Assembly: GCF_014522305.1 (NCBI RefSeq)
Contig: NZ_CP041982.1
Coordinates: 687,001 to 751,000 of the forward strand
Reading direction: 5' to 3'
DNA length: 64,000 nucleotides
From: Lactobacillus sp. PV034
GTDB taxonomy: Bacteria > Bacillota > Bacilli > Lactobacillales > Lactobacillaceae
In this document: positions 13,910 through 23,584 of the stretch, one piece after another
How the letters are laid out: every line of letters begins with the position of its first letter
How positions within the stretch are numbered: the stretch's first letter is position 1
Position numbers and translations under genes: made by a program
The notes under the pieces: model-generated
What the model was told of the DNA's origin: nothing
The model's input: only the letters and a program-made list of their open reading frames with translations
Databases searched by the model: none

Positions 13910-15718
13910 TTATTCAACTGTAACTGATTTTGCTAAGTTACGAGGCTTATCAACATCTAAGCCTTTATTCTTTGATGCATAATATGCTAATAATTGAGCT
14001 GGGATAGCAGTTACTAAAGGTGAAAGATAATAATCAATTTGTGGAAGAACTACATCGTCTCCTTCACGCGCAAAATCTTTTGCTACAAATGTCATAACAT
14101 TTGCTCCACGTGATTCTACTTCTTGAATATTACCACGAGTTAGATCCGCTGTTGTAGGATCATTAATTAAAGTAATTACTGGTGTATCCTTTTCAATTAA
14201 AGCAATCGTACCATGTTTCAATTCTGCTGCTGCAAAACCTTCAGTTTCAATATATGAAACTTCTTTAAGCTTTAAAGCACCTTCTAAAGCTACGGCGTAA
14301 TCAACGCCACGACCTAAATAAAAAGCATTACGAGTATTAGACAAGTATTTCTTAGCTAATTCATCGATCTTTTCTTTACCATCAACTAATTCTTGCATTC
14401 CTTCAGCTGCAAGTGCAAATTGATTCTTCAAATCAAAATTCTTAGCCTTTTCGAGGTTCTTCTTTTCACCAACTGCCTTAGCTAAAATTGCTTGTACGGC
14501 AATTTGTGCTGTATAAGCCTTAGTAGAAGCTACGGCAATTTCTGGGCCGGCTTCAAGTAACATAGTATAAGTTGCTTCACGAGAAAGAGTTGAACCTTCC
14601 ACATTAGTCATAGTTAAACTTGGTAAGTTTCTCTCATTTACTTGCTTAAGTACTACGCGTGAATCAGCAGTTTCTCCAGATTGAGACAAGAAAATAAAGA
14701 ACGGTTTCTTAGAAAGTTTAGGGAAGTGGTAACCAAATTCCGAAGCAAGTCCAACTTCAACTGGAATATCAGCGTATTCTTCAATAATGTTTTTACCAAC
14801 TAATCCAGCATGATAACTAGTTCCTGCTGCTAAGATATAAATTCGATCACTTTGAGCCATTGCATCAACAATTGCTGGATCTACTTTAACATCATCACCA
14901 TCAAAGTAATCTTGTGATAAACGTCTCATTACTGCAGGTTGTTCATCAATTTCCTTTAACATGTAAAATTCATAAGTGCCCTTTGAAGCAGCATTTGGAT
15001 CAATATCCAAAGTATGAGGCTTACGTTCAACCTTTTTACCATCAATAGTTTCAATAACGACATTATCCTGAGTAACATCAGCTACATCACCATCTTGTAA
15101 ATCAATAAAAGTCTTAGTTTGATCTAAAACAGAAATTGCATCTGAAGCAATAATGTTAAAGCCGTCACCAATTCCTAACATCATTGGACTCTTATTCTTA
15201 GCAATAAAGATGTGGTCTGGTTGAGTGTTATCAACTAATAAAAAGGCATATGAACCACGAACTAATTTAAGCGCTTCTTTAAATGCAGAAAAAGCATCTA
15301 AATTCTTTTCTCTCGCAATTTTATCAACTAATTGCACCACTACTTCTGTATCAGTAGTTGATTTAAAATCAACATCTTGAAGGTATTTTTCCTTTAATTC
15401 AGCGTAATTTTCAATTACCCCGTTATGTACTAAATAGAATCGTCCATCTTCTGAAACATGTGGGTGCGCATTGTCAACAGTTGGCTTTCCATGAGTAGCC
15501 CAACGTGTATGTCCAATACCAACTAATCCCTCTTCATCTGGAGTCAGCTTTTCTTCTAAGTTACTAATTCTACCAACTGCTTTAGTTAAGTATTCATTTC
15601 CTTGTAAATCATTTAAATAAATACCTGCAGAATCATAGCCACGATATTCAAGATTTTTTAAACCATTTAAAACAACTTCACGTGCAGGTTTTCCTACTAC
15701 ACCAACAATTCCACACAT
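13910..15718 (-). CDS. glmS: Glutamine-fructose-6-phosphate aminotransferase (isomerizing)
   Basis: 602 residues. The N-terminal class II glutaminase starts MCGIVGVVG with Cys2 as nucleophile. Two SIS sugar-isomerase domains follow (AAGTSYHAG near 299 and LGRGVDYAVALEGALKLKEVSYIE near 470, given here in parts). The C-terminus ends KPRNLAKSVTVE as is typical. It makes glucosamine-6-phosphate for peptidoglycan. The leader has no glmS ribozyme core; instead it holds TTGGT-type repeats that suggest NagR-like repression. RBS AAAGGAG before ATG. Confidence 0.97.
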   Translation of the reverse strand: MCGIVGVVGKPAREVVLNGLKNLEYRGYDSAGIYLNDLQGNEYLTKAVGRISNLEEKLTPDEEGLVGIGHTRWATHGKPTVDNAHPHVSEDGRFYLVHNGVIENYAELKEKYLQDVDFKSTTDTEVVVQLVDKIAREKNLDAFSAFKEALKLVRGSYAFLLVDNTQPDHIFIAKNKSPMMLGIGDGFNIIASDAISVLDQTKTFIDLQDGDVADVTQDNVVIETIDGKKVERKPHTLDIDPNAASKGTYEFYMLKEIDEQPAVMRRLSQDYFDGDDVKVDPAIVDAMAQSDRIYILAAGTSYHAGLVGKNIIEEYADIPVEVGLASEFGYHFPKLSKKPFFIFLSQSGETADSRVVLKQVNERNLPSLTMTNVEGSTLSREATYTMLLEAGPEIAVASTKAYTAQIAVQAILAKAVGEKKNLEKAKNFDLKNQFALAAEGMQELVDGKEKIDELAKKYLSNTRNAFYLGRGVDYAVALEGALKLKEVSYIETEGFAAAELKHGTIALIEKDTPVITLINDPTTADLTRGNIQEVESRGANVMTFVAKDFAREGDDVVLPQIDYYLSPLVTAIPAQLLAYYASKNKGLDVDKPRNLAKSVTVE

Positions 15719-15730
15719 AATTTTTCTCCT

Positions 15731-15858
15731 TTGGTATATTCAATTTTTAAAATTGGTCTATACTATTAAATCCATTTGCAATAGCTCTATAACAGCTATG
15801 ATATTAGTATTTTATAAATTGGTCAAGTGATTTATTTAGAAATTGGTATAAATATTTT
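15731..15858 (-). promoter_or_regulatory. glmS promoter region with four TTGGT-type operator-like repeats
   Basis: A promoter TTGACC (15821-15826), 17 bp, TATCAT (15798-15803) faces glmS. On the plus strand TTGGT-containing elements occur near 15731 (TTGGTATATTC), 15751 (AATTGGTCTATACTATT), 15817 (AATTGGTCAAGTGATT, over the -35) and 15840 (AAATTGGTATAAATATT). They resemble half or full sites of GntR/HutC-type NagR regulators that sense GlcNAc-6-P or GlcN-6-P. The assignment is inference from motif similarity. Confidence 0.55.
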
Positions 15859-15868
15859 AAACGTAAAT

Positions 15869-15904
15869 AAAAAAAGACTTGTAACTACAAAGTTATAAGT
15901 CTTT
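15869..15904 (-). terminator. Terminator after glmM
   Basis: Stem AAGACTTGTAACT / AGTTATAAGTCTT with a T-rich run on the minus strand, 14 nt past the glmM stop. Confidence 0.8.
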
Positions 15905-15918
15905 TACTGAACTAATTA

Positions 15919-17277
15919 TTAATCTTCGCTACCCATTTCTTGTTTAACAATATCAGCAACTTGTTTGCTATATTTATCAGCTAATTCTTGAGTAGGTGCT
16001 TCTGTCATAACACGTAAGAGGTCTTGTGTTCCTGAAGGTCTTACAAAAATTCTTCCATCATCGCCTAATTCTTTTTCAACAGTATCAATAGCATCTAAAA
16101 TGGCTTGATGATCCTTCCAGCTCTTCTTATCTTTAACTGGAACATTAATTAAGGTCTGAGGATATTCTTTAAAATCAGTAAGTAATTCGCTCAATGATTT
16201 TCCAGTATCTTTCATAACATTTAGTAAATGTAAGCCAGTAAGCATTCCATCTCCGGTATTGTGATAATCACTAATTATTACGTGTCCTGATTGTTCTCCA
16301 CCTAGATTATATCCGTTAGCACGCATTTCTTCAGATACATAGCGATCTCCAACTTGAGTACGTACATTCTTTAAGCCTTTTCTTTCTAAAGCTTTAGTAA
16401 ATCCAAGATTACTCATTACAGTGGTTACAATAGTATCTTTTTTTAGTCTTCCATGATCTGCTAAGTAACTACCAATCACGTACATAATATGATCACCGTC
16501 GACCTCATTACCATTTTCATCAACAGCAATACAACGATCCGCGTCCCCATCAAAGGCTAAACCTAATTGTGCGCCCTGTTTGACAACTTCTTCTTGTAAC
16601 TTTTCAGTATGTGTTGCACCAACCTTATCGTTGATATTCAAACCATCAGGGTGAGTGGCAATGGTAGTAAAATCAACACCTAAATCTGCAAATAAACGTG
16701 AAATTAGGGCACTTGATGCTCCATTTGCTCCATCGATAACAACTTTAATTCCACTTAAGTCTTCAGGGAGTGTATTCTCAATAAATTGAAGATATTTAGA
16801 TGAACCTTCATGGTAGTTAGTTACAGTTCCTAAACCTTCTGCAGATGGACGAGGTAATTTATCTTCTGGAGCATCAATTAATGCTTCAATTTCTTCTTCT
16901 TTAGCGTCAGAAAGCTTTAAACCGTCACTACCGAAAAACTTAATTCCATTATCTTGAACCGGATTATGAGATGCTGAAATTTGAACACCTGCATCAGCAC
17001 CTTGAGCTCTAACTAAATATGAAAGTCCTGGAGTAGTAATCACACCAAGTTCTAAAACTTCAATTCCTACTGATAAAAGTCCGGCAATCAAGGCATACTC
17101 TAACATTTGTCCAGAAATTCGGGTATCTCTTGATACAAGAACTTTAGCCTTTTCCCCTTCTTTTTTATCTTTAGTTAATACATAACCACCATCACGTCCA
17201 AGTTTAAAAGCCATTTCAGGTGTTAAGCCAGCATTAGCAACACCACGAACACCATCGGTACCAAAGTACTTAAGCAT
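15919..17277 (-). CDS. glmM: Phosphoglucosamine mutase
   Basis: 452 residues of the phosphohexomutase family. Start [12 protein letters not shown], active-site serine in [12 protein letters not shown] (about residue 101), metal-binding DGDADR near 243, sugar-binding GEQSGH near 329 and the phosphate loop RPSGTQ near 414. It converts GlcN-6-P to GlcN-1-P for UDP-GlcNAc synthesis. It is third in the conserved cdaA-cdaR-glmM operon, 14 nt after cdaR; in other Firmicutes GlmM binds and inhibits CdaA. Confidence 0.97.
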   Translation of the reverse strand: MLKYFGTDGVRGVANAGLTPEMAFKLGRDGGYVLTKDKKEGEKAKVLVSRDTRISGQMLEYALIAGLLSVGIEVLELGVITTPGLSYLVRAQGADAGVQISASHNPVQDNGIKFFGSDGLKLSDAKEEEIEALIDAPEDKLPRPSAEGLGTVTNYHEGSSKYLQFIENTLPEDLSGIKVVIDGANGASSALISRLFADLGVDFTTIATHPDGLNINDKVGATHTEKLQEEVVKQGAQLGLAFDGDADRCIAVDENGNEVDGDHIMYVIGSYLADHGRLKKDTIVTTVMSNLGFTKALERKGLKNVRTQVGDRYVSEEMRANGYNLGGEQSGHVIISDYHNTGDGMLTGLHLLNVMKDTGKSLSELLTDFKEYPQTLINVPVKDKKSWKDHQAILDAIDTVEKELGDDGRIFVRPSGTQDLLRVMTEAPTQELADKYSKQVADIVKQEMGSED

Positions 17278-17291
17278 ATTAAAAACCTCTC

Positions 17292-18260
17292 TTAATCTTT
17301 TTTACCATTACTATTTGAAACTTTAATTTTTACTGAAACTTGTGCAGGGTTAGTCTGATAAACACCCTTTGGTAATTTAATTGGTATAGTCTTTTCAGTA
17401 TCTGCATTCACATGTGATAAATCAACATCAATAGGCAATTCATCAATCTTTTTCAAAGTTTCGTCTTTTCCATAAATTTTTATCGTATCAATATTACTTG
17501 ACAATGAATAAATTTTGTCTTGATTGCCTCCATGAGATGTCAAACTTAATTTAACTGTTTTCTTAGGCAAACTAATAGGAATTGTCACATTTGTAGTCGC
17601 AGGATCAATTACCACATTTAATTGTCTTCCAGCTTTATCTTCAGCAATCAGAATTACTTCTCGTAAGTAACTCTTAATCTCATCTTTGGGAATAACAACC
17701 CGGGCAACGATTTTATCAATCTGGTTTACTTCACTTGTTGCCCCAGTGACTGTTACCACTGAAGGATCACTTTTAGCGGTACCAACCTTATAAGGAGTCG
17801 GTACAGCATCTTTATTATACTCTATTTGAACTGGAAAAGATTTAGATTTTCGTTTTTGAATATTAACCGTTATTTTCTTAGGATTAATGGAATAAGACAA
17901 TTGATTACTCAAACCATTTACCTTGACTGGAACGGTGTGTTTTCCTGGTTTAAATTTACTCAAATCAATAAAGACCCTAAAATTTTGAGTATTTACTGTT
18001 GAAGTAACCAAAGCAGTTGATCCTGAAAGGCTTAAAGATACCTTCTCGGGATAGCCAGTCACGTAATACTTATCTGTATCAACCGATACCTGCAAAGGAA
18101 CCTTAAGATTTTCTTTTTTGGTCGCAGTTTTTATAGTCGCGTTTCTTTGTCCCTCTGGCACAAAACCTGGTTGATTAAAATTAACATAAATGGCTAAAAC
18201 AATTGCTAAAAATAGTGCAACTACCTTATAAAACCAGAGTCTATCAAAAAATTTTTTCAT
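17292..18260 (-). CDS. cdaR: CdaA regulator, YbbR-domain membrane protein
   Basis: 322 residues from ATG 18260, which overlaps the cdaA stop as ATGA (translational coupling) with GGGGG about 11 nt upstream. One N-terminal membrane helix (about residues 11-30) is followed by repeated YbbR domains exposed outside the membrane. It modulates the diadenylate cyclase CdaA. The longer reading to 18284 has no support. Position between cdaA and glmM is decisive. Confidence 0.93.
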   Translation of the reverse strand: MKKFFDRLWFYKVVALFLAIVLAIYVNFNQPGFVPEGQRNATIKTATKKENLKVPLQVSVDTDKYYVTGYPEKVSLSLSGSTALVTSTVNTQNFRVFIDLSKFKPGKHTVPVKVNGLSNQLSYSINPKKITVNIQKRKSKSFPVQIEYNKDAVPTPYKVGTAKSDPSVVTVTGATSEVNQIDKIVARVVIPKDEIKSYLREVILIAEDKAGRQLNVVIDPATTNVTIPISLPKKTVKLSLTSHGGNQDKIYSLSSNIDTIKIYGKDETLKKIDELPIDVDLSHVNADTEKTIPIKLPKGVYQTNPAQVSVKIKVSNSNGKKD

Positions 18261-19102
18261 TTTTTGTTTGACCCCCAATTCCATATCTTATTAATAATTT
18301 GCTGATACCAACTTGGTTTTTTGTCTTGAGCTGGTACTAATTGTGCACGCAAATATTTCAAATATTCTTCCCGAGTTAAATCAACCATAAATTGGCTATT
18401 TCGTGTGATCGTAACACCACCAGTTTCTTCAGAAACAACAATTGTAATTGCATCCGTAACTTCCGAAATTCCGACTGCTGCTCGGTGTCTAGTCCCTAAA
18501 TTTTTAGGGATAGCACTATTATCTGATAAAGGTAAATAAGCTGCTGCCACAGCTATCTTATTATCGCGAATAATTACAGCCCCATCATGCAATGGTGTAT
18601 TAGGAATAAAGATATTAATTAGAAGCTCGCCGGAAATATCTGCATCCAATGGAATTCCTGTTTCAATGTAGTCTTCTAATCCAGTATTTTGTTGAATAGT
18701 GATTAAAGCCCCAATTCTTCTTTTAGACATATATTGAATTGCTTTATCAAGCTCTTCAACCATTTTTTCAGAAGTGTCATGCGCACTCATTGTACTACCA
18801 CCAAAAATTGATGACCGTCCTAAATGCTCCAATCCACGTCTAATTTCAGGCTGGAATATCACAATTATCCCAATAACTGACCATGATAATATTTGATCAA
18901 CAAAATAAGTTAAAGTGTGTAAATTTAAAAAGCCTGCAACAATTCTAATTATGATAATTAGAGAGATCCCTTTCAGCAATTGGACAGCTTTGGTCCCCCG
19001 AGCTAATAAAATCAGGCGATAGATTATGTACCAAACAATAAGAATATCTACTAAATTCATTAGATTTTGCCAAGTTAGCAGGCTTGAAATATCAAATTTC
19101 AT
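18257..19102 (-). CDS. cdaA: Diadenylate cyclase (c-di-AMP synthase)
   Basis: 281 residues from ATG 19102 with RBS GAAAAGGAGAG; the reading to 19123 lacks one. Three N-terminal membrane helices (within about residues 10-90) lead to the DAC domain with the catalytic DGA (HDGAVII, near 168-174) and RHR (GTRHRAAVG, near 201-209) motifs. It condenses two ATP into cyclic di-AMP, controlling potassium, osmolyte and wall balance. First gene of cdaA-cdaR-glmM. Confidence 0.97.
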   Translation of the reverse strand: MKFDISSLLTWQNLMNLVDILIVWYIIYRLILLARGTKAVQLLKGISLIIIIRIVAGFLNLHTLTYFVDQILSWSVIGIIVIFQPEIRRGLEHLGRSSIFGGSTMSAHDTSEKMVEELDKAIQYMSKRRIGALITIQQNTGLEDYIETGIPLDADISGELLINIFIPNTPLHDGAVIIRDNKIAVAAAYLPLSDNSAIPKNLGTRHRAAVGISEVTDAITIVVSEETGGVTITRNSQFMVDLTREEYLKYLRAQLVPAQDKKPSWYQQIINKIWNWGSNKK

Positions 19103-19163
19103 AAGCTCTCCTTTTCTTACCATTTAATTATAACTAATCACCGATATACTGGCCATTTAATTT

Positions 19164-19206
19164 AAAAATAAAAGTCATGGCTCTCTAATAAATCTACCAT
19201 GACTTT
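19164..19206 (-). terminator. Terminator after murB
   Basis: Stem AAAGTCATGG / CCATGACTTT with a 16-nt loop and a T-run on the minus strand. It begins inside the murB stop codon. Confidence 0.8.
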
Positions 19207-20110
19207 AATCTTTTTCTTTGCCAATAATCCTTACTTCTGTTTCTAGCTCAACATTAAATTTGGCTTTTATTTCCTTTTGAATTAAATGAATTAAATTAAG
19301 GTAATCAGTTGCAGTGGCTCCACCAACATTTACAATAAAGCCAGCGTGTTTTTTGGAATCCTCTGCTCCTCCAATTCTTTTACCTTGAAGTCCAGCCTTG
19401 ATTATCATCGGACCAACATAATGGCCCGTAGGTCTTTTAAAGACACTGCCACAAGAAGGATATTCTAAAGGTTGTTTAGCTCGCCGTAATCCATTAAAAT
19501 ATTCCATCTTATTCTTGATTGCTAACTTATCACCTGGCTCTAAAATAAAAGTTGCTCCAATAACAATATCCCCATTTTCTTGCACAAGTGAATGGCGGTA
19601 CCCGAATTTCATCTCAGCATGGCTATAAGTTTTTAAAATTCCAGTACGAGTTAAAACTTCTACGGTTTCAATAGTTGTTTGAGTTTCTCCTCCATAAGCT
19701 CCAGCATTCATGAAAACTGCTCCACCTACACTACCAGGGATACCTGCAGCAAATTCTAAACCACTTAAACTAGCATCAGAAGCCGCTTTTGAGACATCAA
19801 TAATTCGTGCTCCCGCATCTGCTTTTACACGGTTGGTCTTATTATCAGTAACAATAGTCTTCATTTCGGTGAGAATTATTACTAAGCCTTTAATTCCACC
19901 ATCACGAATTATCAAGTTAGAAGCATTACCAATTACTGTTAGAGGAATAGTTAGCTCATCAGTAAGTTTTACTATCCTTTTTAATTCGTCTAAATTTTTA
20001 GGAAAAGCCAAATATTCAGCAGGTCCCCCTGTCTCAGTAAAAGTAAATCGACTTAAAGGAACATTTTCCTGAATATCTATTCCCTCTTTTTTTAAGTCCA
20101 TTAACTGCAT
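19205..20110 (-). CDS. murB: UDP-N-acetylenolpyruvoylglucosamine reductase
   Basis: 301 residues, FAD-dependent. FAD-binding elements TVIGNASNLIIRDGG (about 58-72) and GIPGSVGGAVFMNAGAYGGE (near 123-142) are clear; the catalytic serine lies in SCGSVFKRP (near 222) and the C-terminal Glu in ELETEVRIIG. It completes UDP-MurNAc synthesis. RBS GGAGGG at 8 nt from ATG 20110. Single-gene unit diverging from the exonuclease gene. Confidence 0.96.
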   Translation of the reverse strand: MQLMDLKKEGIDIQENVPLSRFTFTETGGPAEYLAFPKNLDELKRIVKLTDELTIPLTVIGNASNLIIRDGGIKGLVIILTEMKTIVTDNKTNRVKADAGARIIDVSKAASDASLSGLEFAAGIPGSVGGAVFMNAGAYGGETQTTIETVEVLTRTGILKTYSHAEMKFGYRHSLVQENGDIVIGATFILEPGDKLAIKNKMEYFNGLRRAKQPLEYPSCGSVFKRPTGHYVGPMIIKAGLQGKRIGGAEDSKKHAGFIVNVGGATATDYLNLIHLIQKEIKAKFNVELETEVRIIGKEKD

Positions 20111-20213
20111 AACTTTCCCTCCTTATTACTTTATAGTCTTACTGTATTGTACCCTAATATTTCCACCTTATGATATACTTTATCTAAAAATTATTCTATA
20201 AAGAGGAATCAAC

Positions 20214-20747
20214 ATGAATTTCACTGCAATGGATTTTGAAACTGCTAATCATTTTCCTGAAAGCGCTTGTTCTTTAGCACTAGTTTTAGTTAGAAATAAC
20301 AAAATAATAGATCGTTTTTATACGGTCATTAACCCCCAAATGCCTTTTGATAGTCAAAATATAAAAATCCATGGCATTACAGCAGATGATGTTAAAAATG
20401 CTCCCACAATGGCTGAAGTATGGCCAAAAATAAAAAAATTATATCAACCAGGAATGCTAGTTGCAGCACATAATGCTCGCTTTGATTGTAATGTTCTCCA
20501 GAAATCTCTGGCACGCTATAATATTTCTGCTCCTCATTACTTAGCAATTGATACATTAGCTACAAGCCGTTTATTTGAACCTAATTTAAAAAATCATAAA
20601 CTTGATACCGTTTCAGCTGCTCTAAATATTGATTTATGGCACCATCATAATGCTTTAAGTGATAGCGAAGCATGCGCTGAAATTTTAATTCACCAAAACA
20701 AAGAATTCGGAAATGAACCAATAAAAAATCTCGTAAAGCAAATTTAA
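20214..20747 (+). CDS. DnaQ-like 3'-5' exonuclease (DEDDh)
   Basis: 177 residues with ExoI MDFETAN (D7, E9), ExoII AHNARFDCN (D near 88) and ExoIII HHNALSDSEACAE (H/D near 146-150), the DEDDh proofreading exonuclease fold. It is a free-standing domain with no polymerase part, so it may act as an epsilon-like proofreader or in repair or RNA turnover. RBS AAAGAGG. Convergent with tsaE through a shared terminator. Confidence 0.88.
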   Translation: MNFTAMDFETANHFPESACSLALVLVRNNKIIDRFYTVINPQMPFDSQNIKIHGITADDVKNAPTMAEVWPKIKKLYQPGMLVAAHNARFDCNVLQKSLARYNISAPHYLAIDTLATSRLFEPNLKNHKLDTVSAALNIDLWHHHNALSDSEACAEILIHQNKEFGNEPIKNLVKQI

Positions 20748-20766
20748 TGCTTCACGAGATTTTTTA
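20724..20766. terminator. Bidirectional terminator between exonuclease gene and tsaE
   Basis: Arms AAAAAATCTCGTAAAGC / GCTTCACGAGATTTTTT overlap the stop codons of both convergent genes and have T-runs in both directions. Confidence 0.85.
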
Positions 20767-21243
20767 TTTATTCAAACTAGCTTTTACTTTCTGCCACCAT
20801 TCTTTACTTTTTTCACCTAAAGCTGTGATTTCAACTTCACGTTCAGTCGAATCCCATGAATTATCTACACGACTAATTTTTAATTGTAAATAATTTTTTG
20901 GTAAATCATCAATAATAAATTCCGGCCATTCAATAACTACAATGCCAGGTTCAGCTAAATAAGCAGGCATATCAATACTTGATAAATCACCATTTTCTAG
21001 GCGATACATATCCATATGAAAAAGTGGCATTCGACCTTCCTTATATTCTCTTACAATTGTAAAAGTTGGACTTTTTACAGGACGACGTATTTTTAATGCT
21101 CTTGCTATTCCTTTAGTAAGGGTTGTCTTTCCTGCACCTAGATCTCCGGTTAATAATAAAAGGTCATGAGGAGAAGCAGTTGCGCCTAGTGCTTCTCCCA
21201 ATTCTTGCATTTGAGTATCTGAAGTTATGTTTATTTTTTCCAT
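20764..21243 (-). CDS. tsaE: tRNA threonylcarbamoyladenosine biosynthesis ATPase
   Basis: 159 residues. Walker A GDLGAGKTTLTKG (near 33-45), a switch region SPTFTIV and Walker-B-like HMDMYRL are the TsaE (YdiB) signatures. It drives the TsaBDE complex that makes t6A37 in tRNA. It is 2 nt downstream of pta, so the two are co-transcribed. Full length for the family. Confidence 0.95.
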   Translation of the reverse strand: MEKINITSDTQMQELGEALGATASPHDLLLLTGDLGAGKTTLTKGIARALKIRRPVKSPTFTIVREYKEGRMPLFHMDMYRLENGDLSSIDMPAYLAEPGIVVIEWPEFIIDDLPKNYLQLKISRVDNSWDSTEREVEITALGEKSKEWWQKVKASLNK

Positions 21244-21245
21244 TA

Positions 21246-22220
21246 TTACTCCATATTAGCCTGTGCTGCAGTCAAAATTCCTAATAAATATACATCCTCA
21301 GTATTACAGCCACGAGATAAATCATTAATTGGAGCGGCTAATCCTTGCAAAACGGGACCGATTGCTTGAAAGCCACCTAATCTTTCAGCAATCTTATATC
21401 CTATATTACCCGATTGAAGCTCTGGGAAAATAAAGACATTGGCATGTCCTGCAACTTTAGAATTAGGAGCCTTTGCCTTTCCAACTTTTGGTACAATAGC
21501 TGCATCAAACTGTAATTCACCATCACATAGAATTTCAGGATGCTTTTCGTTCATTATCTTTACCGCATCTTGAACTTTTGTAACCATTGGGCCCTTAGCT
21601 GAACCTTTAGTTGAAAAGCTTAACATTGCCACTTTCGGATCTATATTTACCATCTTCGCAGTTCGAGCACTTTGATATGCGATTTCTGCTAAAGTTTCAC
21701 TATCAGGATCAATATTAATTGCACAGTCAGCGAAAATATATTTTTCACTTTCGCGCTCCATAATCATTGCCCCCGATACACGCGTCATACCTGGCTTAGT
21801 TTTAATAATTTGTAATGCTGGACGAACTGTGTCAGCAGTAGAATGGGTCGCTCCAGATACCATACCGTCTGCATATCCTTCATAAACCATCATAGTTCCA
21901 AAATAAGGAGGAGTTTTTAACATTTCCTTAGCTTGTTCTAAAGTAGCTTTTCCATGTCTAAGTTCAACCAAATCCTGAGTCATCTTTTCAAGATGCGGAT
22001 ATTTTTCTACATCAATAATACTTACATCGCCCAAATTAATATTATTTTTTTGCGCTACTTCAAGAATTTCAGATGTCTTTCCTGCTACTTGTGCATTTGC
22101 ATAACCATCTGCTTGAATTCTAGCAGCAGCTTTTAAAATACGTTCATCATTTCCTTCTGGAAAAATAATAGTTCTCTTTTTTTGTAAAGCCACTTCTTTT
22201 AACTTTTCAAAAACTTTCAT
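21246..22220 (-). CDS. pta: Phosphate acetyltransferase
   Basis: 324 residues from ATG 22220 (GAGG 7 nt upstream); a TTG two codons earlier is possible but less likely. Short Firmicutes-type Pta with MVSGATHSTADTVRPALQIIKT (given as two motifs around 129-150), SFSTKGSAKGP near 207 and the C-terminal NDLSRGCNTEDVY. It converts acetyl-CoA and phosphate to acetyl phosphate, feeding AckA. Followed by tsaE. Confidence 0.96.
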   Translation of the reverse strand: MKVFEKLKEVALQKKRTIIFPEGNDERILKAAARIQADGYANAQVAGKTSEILEVAQKNNINLGDVSIIDVEKYPHLEKMTQDLVELRHGKATLEQAKEMLKTPPYFGTMMVYEGYADGMVSGATHSTADTVRPALQIIKTKPGMTRVSGAMIMERESEKYIFADCAINIDPDSETLAEIAYQSARTAKMVNIDPKVAMLSFSTKGSAKGPMVTKVQDAVKIMNEKHPEILCDGELQFDAAIVPKVGKAKAPNSKVAGHANVFIFPELQSGNIGYKIAERLGGFQAIGPVLQGLAAPINDLSRGCNTEDVYLLGILTAAQANME

Positions 22221-22282
22221 AATCAAACCTCATTAACAAAACTTCTACACTAACAAAATTGACTTAACAGTTTATCAGTATC

Positions 22283-22978
22283 TCATACCACTTCTGCTTG
22301 CTCAATCTTCCGCGGAAGTTGCCAATCAATTGGAGCTTCACCAAAACTTTTTAAGCCATCATTACATTTAGAAAAGGGGCGGGATCCAAAAAATCCTCGA
22401 TCAGCTGAAAAAGGACTAGGATGCGGAGATTTAATAATAATATTCTTCGATTGATCAATTAAAGGAATTTTATTTTGCGCAAATCTTCCCCAAAGAATAA
22501 ATACAACTTTACCACGATTACTTAGTGCCTTTATTGCTTGATCTGTTACCAATTCCCATCCTTTACCCTGATGACCATTAGCATGACCATAAGGAACTGT
22601 CAACACAGCATTCAAAAGCAAAACACCCTGATCAGTCCATTTTTTTAGATACCCATGTTCTACTGGTACTGCACCAACATCATCGTATAATTCTTTGTAG
22701 ATATTTTTAAGTGATGGCGGAAGCTTGACCCCGGGATTAACACTAAAACTCATTCCAGTTGCCTGACCGGGATTATGATAAGGATCTTGCCCTAAAATTA
22801 CTACCTTTGTTTTTTTAAAGGAAGTTAACTTAAATGCTGTAAAAATATGGTACATATCAGGGTAAATAGTTTTAGTTTGATATTCACTTTTTAAAAAATT
22901 ATGTAATTTACGATAATCTTCACTTATAAATACCGGTTCTAAAATTTCGTCCCAATCATTTCCAATTAATTTTTTCAT
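22283..22978 (-). CDS. ung: Uracil-DNA glycosylase, family 1
   Basis: 231 residues from ATG 22978 (GAGG 7 nt upstream). Catalytic [11 protein letters not shown] with Asp and Tyr (near 64-74), LLNAVLTV near 118, the uracil-recognition Asn segment and the [13 protein letters not shown] leucine-loop region near 185 are all present. It removes uracil from DNA in base excision repair. Full length; it complements the unusual UDG-like protein at 7618-8259. Confidence 0.96.
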   Translation of the reverse strand: MKKLIGNDWDEILEPVFISEDYRKLHNFLKSEYQTKTIYPDMYHIFTAFKLTSFKKTKVVILGQDPYHNPGQATGMSFSVNPGVKLPPSLKNIYKELYDDVGAVPVEHGYLKKWTDQGVLLLNAVLTVPYGHANGHQGKGWELVTDQAIKALSNRGKVVFILWGRFAQNKIPLIDQSKNIIIKSPHPSPFSADRGFFGSRPFSKCNDGLKSFGEAPIDWQLPRKIEQAEVV

Positions 22979-23059
22979 TAAGAATTCCTCAGTTCTCAAC
23001 CTTGTCCTAGCTTCATGATATCATAGAACTAGTTATTTAGTTAATTAATGAGGGAAAAG

Positions 23060-23578
23060 ATGGAATACTCAATTTTACTCAACAAAAGTCCTATTTTGGG
23101 GCAGATGCCTGTAATTTATGATAAGGGAGAAATCTTATTTTTTTTAACAGGTAGTATCGATAATTTTAATCATACAATTATTCTTTCGAATAAATTCCAA
23201 AAAGAGATAGGTCGTTTATATTTGGATAATTCTAATCTGATAAACTCTTATATAATCGATGTAACCCACCATCCCATAGTAAAAATAATTAAGTTAAATA
23301 ATCAACTTACTAATCTCTTTTATATAACCAAATTAAATTATTGGGTTAAGGGAAGTATAAAAAAGGGAAATTACTCTTTTTATAAAGGGTTAATTGAAAG
23401 GGCCAATGTTAAAACAATTATTACCACGGAAGGTAATACATTAGATTGTAATATTCAAAAACCAGAAGATGTCCCTTTCATTTTATTAACCAGTATTTTA
23501 TTTACTCAATGGCATATAACTCCATTATCATTACCATCATTTCCAGTATTTCATCATAAATTTTGTGTACTTCATTAA
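23060..23578 (+). CDS. Hypothetical protein, unrecognised family
   Basis: 172 residues from ATG 23060, which has GAGGG 6-7 nt upstream; an earlier ATG at 23048 would sit inside that site. There is no signal peptide or clear membrane helix. The N-terminal ~120 residues are beta-rich (VIYDKGEILFFLTGSI, EIGRLYLDNSN, WVKGSIKKGNYSFYKG) and faintly recall LURP-one/Tubby-like domains, which I cannot confirm. The C-terminus is hydrophobic and Pro/His-rich. It is convergent with a TetR-type regulator with 6 nt between stops and no terminator visible. Confidence 0.6.
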   Translation: MEYSILLNKSPILGQMPVIYDKGEILFFLTGSIDNFNHTIILSNKFQKEIGRLYLDNSNLINSYIIDVTHHPIVKIIKLNNQLTNLFYITKLNYWVKGSIKKGNYSFYKGLIERANVKTIITTEGNTLDCNIQKPEDVPFILLTSILFTQWHITPLSLPSFPVFHHKFCVLH

Positions 23579-23584
23579 TCTACT

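Noticed and set aside
15719..15918. Possible glmS ribozyme upstream of glmS
   Set aside because: The leader from the promoter is only about 75-100 nt, and I find no AGCGCC-type core or matching pairing elements.
20255..20270. cre-like TGAAAGCGCTTGTT in the exonuclease gene
   Set aside because: The last conserved CA is missing and it lies inside a coding region without a promoter nearby.
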